Assembly (NCBI GenBank): GCA_910578525.1 | Contig: CAJTRF010000017.1 | Location: 1-12,830 of the forward strand | Direction of reading: 5' to 3' | DNA: 12,830 nucleotides | DNA from: an uncultured Mycoplasmatales bacterium | GTDB lineage: Bacteria > Bacillota_I > Bacilli_A > Mycoplasmatales > Mycoplasmoidaceae | Part shown: piece by piece, positions 1 through 7,189 of the stretch | How positions within the stretch are numbered: the stretch's first letter is position 1 | How the letters are laid out: each line of letters opens with the position of its first letter | The notes under the pieces: generated by a model | Told to the model about the DNA's origin: nothing | Databases searched by the model: none | The model's input: the letters and a program-made list of their open reading frames with translations, nothing else | Made by a program: the position numbers and the translations under genes

Positions 1-192
1 TTAACAGCACAGTGAACAAAATTTTTGTCTATTTCAGTTAATAGTGATGATAAAAAAATTTGGCTAACTGGTAAAAATGAACTTCGTGATGATCAAATAA
101 TACAAGAAAACTTTTTATTTAGCTTATATGCTAAAATAGGCCAAAAACAAAGTAATGCTATTTCAGGTTTTACAGTAACTTGACATTGTTAA
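1..192 (+). CDS. 3' end of an unrecognised protein gene (partial)
   Basis: The first reading frame is open from the window edge to a TAA at 190-192, giving the last 63 residues of a protein, with two TGA codons read as Trp. The segment contains alternating hydrophobic and polar stretches (for example FLFSLYAKIGQKQSNA and a final GFTVTWHC), which suggests a beta-rich fold such as the C-terminal domain of an extracellular or surface protein. I do not recognise the family. It does not look like the C-terminus of Cas9, which I considered because a cas1-cas2-csn2 set lies downstream. A strong terminator follows at 231-260, so this gene belongs to a different transcription unit from the symporter operon. 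Confidence 0.7.
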
Positions 193-230
193 TATTTAAA
201 AAGTAAATTGTAATTAAATAATTCTAAATA

Positions 231-260
231 AATGCACTTAAGAAATTAGTGCATTTTTTT
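231..260 (+). terminator. Intrinsic terminator after the partial upstream gene
   Basis: An 8-bp inverted repeat AATGCACT / AGTGCATT with a 9-base loop is followed by a run of T through position 260. It lies 38 bases after the stop codon at 190-192 and separates that gene from the promoter of the sialic acid operon. Confidence 0.85.
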
Positions 261-308
261 ATAAAACATTCTTAAATCTTTGAATGTTCTATAAACCAAC
301 ATTACAAA

Positions 309-317
309 TGATATAAT
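309..317 (+). promoter_or_regulatory. Extended -10 promoter of the symporter-sialyltransferase-neuA operon
   Basis: TGATATAAT is a TGn extended -10 element with a consensus TATAAT at 312-317, lying 29 bases before the symporter ATG. No good -35 box stands 17 bases upstream, which fits an extended -10 promoter. Confidence 0.55.
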
Positions 318-346
318 TCAAATAATTGATGTACTAATTTCTAATA

Positions 347-2056
347 ATGAAAAACTCTAAATATTTTTGAGTAGATTGACTAATTATTGCATTGTACTTT
401 GCAATAATTTTTAGTGTTTGTGTAGTGATGAAATATAGAAAGAAGAAGCATCCTTCGTCAAATGAAAAAGAAATTCCAAATAAAGTAGTCGGATTTTCAA
501 TTTATGCTACTGGGTTATCATCTATTACTTTTTTATCTGTTCCAGGAACAGCATTTTCAGATGATTGAATGTTTGCATTTGGTAATTTAACTATTTGTTT
601 TTTAACACCTTTATTAATTTATTTCTTTTTACCTTTATTTAAATCATTATCGTGCCAATCATTATTTGAAAACATAAGCAAGAGATATAACCTTTCTCTA
701 AAGAGAACTCTTGCTTTTTTTTATCTTCTATATAACATTTTTAAAATTTCATTAATGATTTATCTTCCAGCCTCTTCATTAAGTCTGATTATTGAATCCA
801 AAACAGATGATTACATTTATTTGTTTATCATTATTGTTGGCGTGGTAACGATAATGTATTCTTACCTATCTAACTTTAAACAAATAGTATGAATTAATTT
901 CTTCCAAACCTTTTTGATTATTGCTTCATTAACAATTACAGTGATGTTTTTAATTGTTGGTTCTGCAAAAATAAATGCTCTTGATTTTAATGAATTTATT
1001 AGTGAAGGCAAATTCTTAAAATCAAGCAATTGGTTATTTTCGTTAACCTCTGCTAGTATTCCTATTATCTTAATTTCAGAAATGATTAATACTATTTACC
1101 TATATGGTTGTTCAAAAGATATTACCCAACATTATATTTCTAATAGAAAAGTTGTAGATACATCAGAAAGTTTAAAAACCAACGGAATCATTGTTTTCTT
1201 TATGGTTATATTATTTTATGTTTTAGGTTCACTATTATGAACTTTCTTTAAACATAAATCAGGATATGAAATCAATTCAGATCACACACTTTCATACAAT
1301 GGAGAAGTCGTTTGCGATTCCGATAACATAGTCACATATTATATGTGGCATGTTTTACCAGTTGGTGTTTCAGCTATTGCATTAATCGGAATGCTTGCAG
1401 CTTCACAATCATCTATTAGTTCTTCATTAAATTCAATTAGTGAAATTATCATTAAAAACTTTTTAGTAAATACTAATGAAAGAACTAAAGTATTGATTAG
1501 AAACTTCTCAATATCTATTAGTGGAGTATTTGCTATTGTTCTTTCATTAGCATTTGCTGGATTGGGTATTGGAGACATATTCCCTTTCTTTATTAGTATT
1601 TCAGGATTCTATTCTGCACCAATGGTAGGGATAGTGTTGCTTGGTTTATTTTCTAAAAAAGCAAATACTATTGATGCATATTTAGGATTATCATTTGGTT
1701 TAAGCGTTTGTTTTATTACATGGATATTCTCATGTAAGTTTATACCAGGACAACACATTAATGAGATTTATATTCCTACTTTAGGCCTTATTTCTACTTC
1801 ATTAATTTCACTAATTACAAGTTCTTGTAGGAAAAATCCTGTAGAAAATTATCAAGATAGAAACATCTTTATATGTTTTAATAAAACACAGAAAAAAGAG
1901 TTTAAAGATACTCAGTTGGATATTTTTTATCATGCAAGATATAAAGAATACAAATTCTTTAGAAAGACTTACAATTTATTTGTAAAAAATAAAGTTGAAA
2001 TCTTAAATTACGAAAAATATAAACAAAAGAAAATAAAACATAAATATGAAAGTTAA
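347..2056 (+). CDS. Sodium:solute symporter (SSS family), probable sialic acid importer
   Basis: This 569-residue polytopic membrane protein has the hallmarks of the sodium:solute symporter family. An N-terminal segment at residues 49-74 has the form GxSIYATGLSSITFLSVPG, as in the family TM1/TM2 signature. A serine-rich helix at 348-363 (GMLAASQSSISSSLNS) corresponds to the sodium-site helix. About 12-13 hydrophobic segments can be seen. Residues from about 492 to 569 form a lysine-rich cytoplasmic tail. Several TGA codons are read as Trp. Substrate cannot be read from the motifs: SSS members carry sugars, amino acids or sialic acids. The next two genes overlap it and encode a sialyltransferase and a CMP-sialic acid synthetase, so sialic acid uptake is the best inference. 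ATG at 347 lies 29 bases after a TGATATAAT promoter and has no Shine-Dalgarno sequence. Confidence 0.85.
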
Positions 2057-3647
2057 TTTTGGTTTTTGAAAAAAATCTGTAGAAGTTTCTTCGCAAGATA
2101 AAATTCCAGTTATTTTCCATACATATGATGCGTCATATGTTTGTTTAAACTTTTTTGCTTTAGCAAATTTAATGCTAAAAATTCGTGAAAAGAATAAAGA
2201 AGAATATGACGAATCTTGCCCAATCATCATATTGTTTGATGATAGATCAAGACAAATATATAACTATTCTCCAACAGCTTTATGCAACAAATATCCTAAT
2301 GTGTTTACAGACAAAAATAAAAATAACTATGTTGGAGTTTATTCAAACATTAATTGTCTTCCTAATCATCAAAATGAAAATATTCCATATGATGGTAATC
2401 AAATAAGTGCATATGAAATTAATGCTCTAATTAACTTTATTAATAAAAATAAAGATAGATCTAATTTTCAGTTTGATTATTGAATTGATGATTATAGATT
2501 AAATTTATTATGAAAAAATCATTCAGAAGCATTATTTAACATTCTTAAATATTGTAGAAATTTAAATGTTATTCCTAATGGTAGTTTACAATGATGTAAA
2601 ATGGGTTATTTGCAAGAATATACAAGAATGGCAAATAACCAAGAATTGTTATCACCAAATGAACAACTATCATTATGAAAAACTATCTTTACTAAAAGTG
2701 AGTATGGTTCACAAGAATACAAAGATGAATTTGAAAAATTCAAGATGTCAAAAAAAGAGTGGTTTATTGACAATGTATTCTTAGTTAAGAACTATAGTTT
2801 TGATTGTGATTGAATCAATTATTTTGGAATCCATAATCCAAGAATTAGATTTTTTGAACATCCTGTTGATTTTGTTTATTGAACAGAAATGTTTCAAATA
2901 GATAAAAATGAATTTATTGAAGATCTAAAGCAAATGTTTGGAATGACTTCAGGATCTATCTTCAAACAATCTATTGAAAAAAACTATGAATACTTTTCAA
3001 ATGATAAAACAAATTTAATTTTTCTTTTAACACATGAATGAGGAGAAAGAAAAAGCGAATTCAATCAAACTTTTGAAAAGATGATGATTGAATTTTCAAA
3101 AAAATATCCTGTTGAAAAATTTAACTATATTTTTAAACATCATCCAAGAAAACCTTTGAATGAAGTAATTAATGATATTGAAGAAGTGTGTCAAAAAACT
3201 AACATTAAACCAATTATCATGAATAACTCTTTACCAATTGAATTAGTTCTATTTATTGATATAGAAGAAAATAAAAATTCTTGTAATTTTAATTTATTAA
3301 ATCCTTTAGATTTTACTGAACCAACTAAAGATTTAACAAAATACACCGGTGTTTTTGCTGGATACAACCTTGTATCTTCTTGTTTTTTCTCAATAATAAG
3401 TGCATTCTACCAATCATATGATAATGTTGAATGAAATTACTTGATACCAAACATTATTCCATATGAAGCTAATTACATTTGTGATGATTTTGTTTGTGGG
3501 TTTAATACAACCAATGATAAACTATCACCACATTCATATAATGTAAATGTAGAATACTTTAACTTGTTAAACGATAGTTTTTCAAGAATGGATCATTTCT
3601 TAGACATATCAAAAATTCAAAAGCTTTCTTCATTATGAAAAAAATAA
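2046..3647 (+). CDS. GT80-like sialyltransferase
   Basis: This 533-residue protein aligns by eye with Pasteurella/Photobacterium GT80 sialyltransferases, which move sialic acid from CMP-sialic acid to a sugar acceptor. Matching blocks are: an N-terminal strand-helix (IFHTYDASYVCLNFF, like LYLDPASLPALNQ in PmST1); residues 362-368 ending KHHPR (like YFKGHPR), with H366 at the CMP-contacting His; MNNSLPIELVLF (like IPANISFEVLMM); and TGVFAGYNLVSSCFFSI with S444-S445 (like VGGVASSLYFSL). The usual DDGS, whose Asp is the catalytic base, reads PNGS here (N178). There is no signal peptide or TM segment, so it probably acts in the cytoplasm. The gene is interrupted on paper only by TGA codons read as Trp. 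Its ATG lies inside the symporter gene (11-base overlap) and its end overlaps neuA by 13 bases, suggesting translational coupling. Confidence 0.8.
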
Positions 3648-4324
3648 ATTTAGCAATTATTCCTGCACGAAGTGGATCAAAAGGAATTAAAGATAAGAAT
3701 ATTTTATTAATTAATAAAAAACCCTTGCTTGCTTACACTATTGAAGCCGCAATAAAATCAAAATGTTTTGATATTGTTTTTGTATCAACTGATTCAAAAA
3801 AATATGCAGAAATAGCTAAAAAATATGGAGCAAATGTTGATTTTTTAAGATCTAAAAAAAATTCTTTAGATACTTCTAAAACTATAGATTCTGTTATAGA
3901 AGTTGTTGAAAATTTTAAGAAAAAAGATATCTATTGCGAAACTGTTACTTTACTTCAACCAACTAGTCCGTTAAGAGATGAAAACGACATTAAAAATGCA
4001 TTTAAAATTTATAGAAATAAAAAAGCAGATTCTGTTATTTCTGTTTGTGAATCATCTCATCCAACATTTCTTTATAACACATTGAAAAAAGGTAATTCTT
4101 TGCACAATTTTATAGCTAATAAAGATCTTCATAAATTACGTCAAGATGTTTCTAAAGAATACTATGTAAATGGCGCGATTTACATATTAAAACCATCTAA
4201 AAGATATGAGTATTACGGTCCTAAATCATATGCTTATTTAATGTCAAAAAATCACTCAGTGGATATTAACGATTTGTTTGATGCAAAACTTGCAGAGTTT
4301 TTATTGAGTAATAGAAAATGGTAA
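3635..4324 (+). CDS. neuA: CMP-sialic acid synthetase (acylneuraminate cytidylyltransferase)
   Basis: This 229-residue protein would join sialic acid to CTP, making the CMP-sialic acid donor used by the sialyltransferase encoded just before it. Visible motifs are the nucleotide-binding N-terminus IPARSGSKGIKDKN at 9-22, LLQPTSPLRDEND around 106-118 (Q108, S111, R114), the sugar-binding YYVNGAIYI around N179-G180, and VDIND at 209-213 in place of the usual metal-binding DIDxxxDF. Length matches the family (about 220-230). Related enzymes that activate pseudaminic, legionaminic or KDO sugars have similar motifs, so the exact sugar is inferred from the neighbour. The ATG lies inside the previous gene (13-base overlap) with no Shine-Dalgarno sequence. 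No neuB or neuC is visible, so the acid would be imported, not made. Confidence 0.9.
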   Translation: MKKINLAIIPARSGSKGIKDKNILLINKKPLLAYTIEAAIKSKCFDIVFVSTDSKKYAEIAKKYGANVDFLRSKKNSLDTSKTIDSVIEVVENFKKKDIYCETVTLLQPTSPLRDENDIKNAFKIYRNKKADSVISVCESSHPTFLYNTLKKGNSLHNFIANKDLHKLRQDVSKEYYVNGAIYILKPSKRYEYYGPKSYAYLMSKNHSVDINDLFDAKLAEFLLSNRKW

Positions 4325-4412
4325 ATTAAATTTGAATTTTTAGCTTATCACAGATATTTACATGAACAACAAATTATAGATTTTGCTTTATAAATTGTGT
4401 TCTATACACATC

Positions 4413-4424
4413 TATAATATTATC
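4413..4424 (+). promoter_or_regulatory. Probable promoter of cas1-cas2-csn2 (leaderless start)
   Basis: A consensus TATAAT at 4413-4418 stands only 6 bases before the cas1 ATG, so the transcript would begin at or next to the start codon. No clear -35 box at the usual spacing is visible. The 100-base gap after neuA (4325-4424) holds no evident terminator, so read-through from the sialic acid operon is also possible. Confidence 0.5.
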
Positions 4425-5315
4425 ATGGGATATAAAATTCTTGAGATTGAAGACAGTTGAAGAATAACATATCAAATGGATAATATTGTATGTTTTCTTA
4501 ATGATAAAAAAATACCAATTTTTATTAAAGATATTGATGTTGTATTAATAAACAATCCTACATTAAATTTCTCTACTAGATTAATAAACGAATTATCAAA
4601 AAATAATATATTAACAATAATTTGTGATGAAAAACACATTCCAAATTGTTTAGTTTTACCAATTTCTGGACATTATAACAGTCTAAAAATCCTTAATTCT
4701 CAAATTAACTGGACTGATGAATTCAAATTTAATACATGGAAAAGAATAATTAATATGAAAATTGATCAAGAAAATACTTTACTTAAAAAATTAAAAATTA
4801 ATGATGATGTTTCTTTTATTAGTCTTGATGGAACAACAGTTGAATCTATTCAATCTGTAGAAGCTGCAAGTGCTAAAGTATTTTTTTCTAAATTATTTGG
4901 AAGTAAGTTCATAAGATTTGACGAATCCAATAACACAAATAGGTTCATTAATTCTTTATTAAACTATGGGTTCACTATTTTAATGTCTGCCTTTGCAAGA
5001 TCAATTATTAAAAATGGTTATGATTTAAGAATAAGTTTATTTCATAAATCTTTTAATAATCACTTTGCATTAGCTAGCGACTTAATGGAGCCATTTAGGG
5101 TGTTAGTAGATTATGAGGTGTATAAACAAATAAGAAGAGTGAAGTCAGAAGGGATGGTTTTATCTTCAGCAATTAAAAAAGACTTGATTAATCTTATAGA
5201 AGAAGATATGTTGTACAACAAGAATAGAATTCGAATTTCTCTAGGAATTGATCAATATATAAAAGACATTCTTGAAAACAAAATACCAGAAATTGAATTT
5301 ATATATGATATCTAG
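4425..5315 (+). CDS. cas1: CRISPR-associated endonuclease Cas1, type II-A
   Basis: Cas1 is the integrase subunit that, with Cas2, inserts new spacers into a CRISPR array. The 296-residue product fits type II Cas1. Its putative metal-binding residues are E146 (in SVEAASAKVFF), H207 (in LFHKSFNNHF) and E222 (in ASDLMEPFR, the most recognisable block). The start at 4425 is chosen over the internal ATG at 4476 because it restores the N-terminal strand MGYKILEIEDSWRITY typical of type II-A Cas1, with a TGA-coded Trp, and places the ATG just after a TATAAT box. Its last 11 bases overlap cas2. Upstream, where cas9 normally stands, there is neuA. Confidence 0.95.
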
Positions 5316-5631
5316 TAATTTTATGAGAATTTTTATTTTTTTCGACTTACCAACAGACACAGCAGAAGATAGAAAAAACTATTCAATTTTTAGAAAAAAA
5401 TTAATCAAGTTAGGATATTCAATGATTCAATTTAGCGTCTATTCAAAACTTATAAATGTCCAAACAAAGAAAGATAGAGAAGAAAAAAAGATAATCAAAA
5501 TTCTTCCAAATAATGGAGATGTCAGGATGCTGTTTGTTACAGAAAGTCAATATCAAAATATTAAAATATTAAAAGGAGAAAAAACATTAATTGAAATGAT
5601 AAATGATGAAAGGAAATATATTAAACTATAG
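5305..5631 (+). CDS. cas2: CRISPR-associated protein Cas2, type II-A
   Basis: This 108-residue protein is the structural partner of Cas1 in spacer integration. The block MRIFIFFDLPTDTAEDRKNY (residues 7-26) is close to Streptococcus Cas2 MRMILMFDMPTDTAEERK, including D14, and IQFSVYSKL near residues 50-58 matches HQFSVYSKL. The start at 5305 is preferred because it gives a short lead MISSNF before MRI, as in other type II-A Cas2 proteins, and an 11-base overlap with the end of cas1. An ATG at 5323 is the alternative start. The stop is two bases before the csn2 ATG. Confidence 0.93.
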   Translation: MISSNFMRIFIFFDLPTDTAEDRKNYSIFRKKLIKLGYSMIQFSVYSKLINVQTKKDREEKKIIKILPNNGDVRMLFVTESQYQNIKILKGEKTLIEMINDERKYIKL

Positions 5632-5633
5632 TT

Positions 5634-6326
5634 ATGGCTTATATAAAATATTACGAAAAAAGTATGGAAATAAATAATGATTGTATTCTGTTTATAAAAA
5701 CAGATGACATGATGATGACTTACAGTGACTTATTAACAGAAAAATTAGTTATTAAAGATAACACAGATGTTCTTAACGAAAACAGATGTTTGATTATTTC
5801 GCCTATTACAAAAATTGGAGATTTATTTTCTCTTAAAAAAAATAATCTCTTTGGAAAAGAAATTTTCGAAAATCATCAAGATATATTTAAAAGATTAATT
5901 AATCAAGAAGTTATTACTGAATGCAAAGAAAAACTTAACGAATATATAAATGGTGTTGAAGAAAATGATGATAAAGATATATTAAAAATTATTCAAATTA
6001 TTTATGATATAAACTTTGAAAAAACTATAGATAAAAAATCATTTCTAACATTAATAAATTTATTTAAAAATACTTCCTTAAGTAATTTGCTTGTATTTAA
6101 TTCTGACTGAATAGATGAAGAATGTATTTCAAAAATAGTGTCAAATAATATTAAAACAATTTTTATTTTTAATAAGTATGATAATGTTAAAAAACTTATT
6201 ACTAATTCATTAAACAATACTTTAATTTTATCTAATAAAAATATTAATATTTTTAATCAAAAAATGAATAATTCAGAACAAACAGATGAAAATCTATTTA
6301 GTGAAAAAGTTTTTGTAAAACTATAA
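5634..6326 (+). CDS. csn2: Csn2, type II-A adaptation protein
   Basis: Csn2 forms a ring on free DNA ends and helps Cas1-Cas2 acquire spacers; it defines subtype II-A. The 230-residue length fits (about 220 in Streptococcus). The sequence is divergent, but the C-terminal third (SNLLVFNSDWIDEECISKIV, then IKTIFIFNKYDN) follows the Streptococcus pattern of LLIFVNSGAFLTKDEV then LTVLFLEPRELYD. Position directly after cas2, with a 2-base gap, is strong support. One TGA (6108-6110) is read as Trp; without the mycoplasma code the gene would look broken. It ends three bases before a terminator shared with the minus-strand tracrRNA. Confidence 0.85.
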
Positions 6327-6328
6327 AT

Positions 6329-6353
6329 AAAAAAGATGCATTTCTGCATCTAT
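6329..6353. terminator. Back-to-back terminator of csn2 (+) and tracrRNA (-)
   Basis: A perfect 7-bp stem AGATGCA / TGCATCT with a 4-base loop is followed by six T on the minus strand (6334-6329), so it is a strong terminator for the tracrRNA. On the plus strand it is followed by ATTTTG, weaker, but placed right after the csn2 stop. Confidence 0.85.
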
Positions 6354-6429
6354 TTTGACATCAAGCCATTAGGCATTAAGCCGAATCTTAGAATTTGTGT
6401 TTTCACACCACTCTAAAACACTCTTTTAA

Positions 6430-6466
6430 TATCTTGTTTCAATCAAGATGTTTTCGACTAAAACGA
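6430..6466. repeat. Two adjacent hairpins upstream of the tracrRNA anti-repeat
   Basis: ATCTTG/CAAGAT (6431-6436 with 6444-6449, loop TTTCAAT) is followed at once by GTTTT/AAAAC around CGACT (6450-6464). On the minus strand both fall in the 5' part of the proposed long tracrRNA, and the outer one begins GTTTTAGTC, echoing the start of a type II repeat. They may be 5' structure or remnants of an old repeat. Confidence 0.5.
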
Positions 6467-6483
6467 AAAATATTCTTATAAAA

Positions 6484-7095
6484 ATGTGTTGACCATTTTA
6501 CCCTGAAAACCTAAAATGAACATTTATGTTAATGTTTGTTTTAAGTTTATGTTTTGCATTGTTAAGCGAATATGCGTCATTATCTTACTTATTACCAGTA
6601 GGTGGTGTATTATTTTTTAGTTCTATCATTTACTTTGTGTATGCAATTAGAAAATACTTTAAACAAAGAAAAATCCGTAAGATATATGGATATTCAGAAG
6701 AACCTGAACCTATAAAACAAAAACCTAAAAATGTGTCTAGTAAAAAATACAAACAACACTCTATTCATCAAGATGAAAAATTTGATGGTCAAAACAGACT
6801 TTCTTATCTAGAAGCTTGAAAAGAATTTGAATTTTATGCACAACAAATTAATAATTTTACTATGAGTCAAATTAATCAACAAGGTATTGGTATTAAAAGA
6901 ATTGATGATGTTGCTATAAAGTTGGATCTAACTGAAAAAGAAGTGAAGTTACTTCATGATATCAGAATAGAAAGAAACTCTCATGCTCATTCAACTGACA
7001 GAAGTCCAACAAGAATGTATTTAACTTCAAAACAAACAACAGTTTTCCAAAAAATTATTAATAAAATAGTAAATTCAGGGTTGTTAGAGCAATAA
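6484..7095 (+). CDS. Two-TM membrane protein with HEPN-like RNxxxH motif
   Basis: This 203-residue protein is not recognised as a named family. Residues about 13-30 and 33-55 are hydrophobic, giving a membrane hairpin, followed by a basic stretch (RKYFKQRKIRK) and a polar linker. The C-terminal part (about 110-203) is helical, and its segment LLHDIRIERNSHAHS contains R164-N165-xxx-H169, which fits the Rx4-6H motif of HEPN RNases and the RN..H motif of DUF4145-like proteins. TGA codons at Trp interrupt it on paper, including near residue 113. ATG 6484 is chosen; an in-frame ATG at 6448 exists but would place coding sequence over the tracrRNA hairpins. It is separated from the CRISPR genes by the tracrRNA, and a link to defence is only suggested by position. 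Confidence 0.7.
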
Positions 7096-7168
7096 AAATA
7101 GTTTTGTAAATTTCCTTTATCTTTTATTCCTGATCCCCACTTTTTAAAACACCCCATTTTTATTAATA

Positions 7169-7174
7169 TATAAT
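7169..7174 (+). promoter_or_regulatory. -10 box of purL-purE
   Basis: TATAAT stands 15 bases before the purL ATG, giving a leader of about 8-10 bases with no Shine-Dalgarno sequence. No clear -35 box is seen. The gap 7096-7189 contains no aptamer-like structure I can recognise. Confidence 0.5.
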
Positions 7175-7189
7175 ATTAATAAACTATTT

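Larger units (their letters stand above)
6329..6468 (-). ncRNA. tracrRNA with natural single-guide-like fold
   Basis: Read on the minus strand from 6419, the RNA GUUUUAGAGU pairs fully (10 bp with three G.U) with AUUCUAAGAU ending at 6385. A GG/A internal loop, a 4-bp UGUG/CACA stem and an AAAA loop complete the hairpin, the same shape as an engineered single-guide RNA. The next element, GGCUUAAUGCC (6382-6372), matches the nexus hairpin GGCUUCAUGCC of Streptococcus thermophilus CRISPR1 tracrRNA. A terminator with six U ends the RNA at 6329. The 35-base block 6385-6419 is therefore a full anti-repeat, predicting a repeat beginning GTTTTAGAAT and ending CACTCTAAAAC. The 3' end is firm. The 5' end near 6468 is inferred from a weak -10 (TATAAG at 6480-6475); a shorter form starting near 6420 is possible. 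It is convergent with csn2. Confidence 0.8.

Noticed and set aside
1..192. C-terminus of cas9
   Set aside because: The 63 residues show no Cas9 C-terminal features and look like a beta-rich surface domain. A terminator and the sialic acid operon separate it from cas1.
2046..3647. A broken gene or several small genes
   Set aside because: Every interruption is a TGA codon. Read as Trp, the frame is continuous and the family motifs fall in order; the same holds for purL, csn2 and the symporter.
6385..6419. A single CRISPR repeat or the start of an array after csn2
   Set aside because: The block looks like a type II repeat on the plus strand, but it occurs once only. On the minus strand it is followed directly by a nexus hairpin and a terminator, which identifies it as the tracrRNA anti-repeat.
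6430..6466. A second tracrRNA anti-repeat starting GTTTTAGTC on the minus strand
   Set aside because: It has no nexus or terminator of its own and forms two separate short hairpins; reported only as structure upstream of the real anti-repeat.
7096..7189. Purine riboswitch upstream of purL
   Set aside because: The leader after the TATAAT box is about 10 bases long, and no three-way-junction aptamer pattern is visible in the gap.
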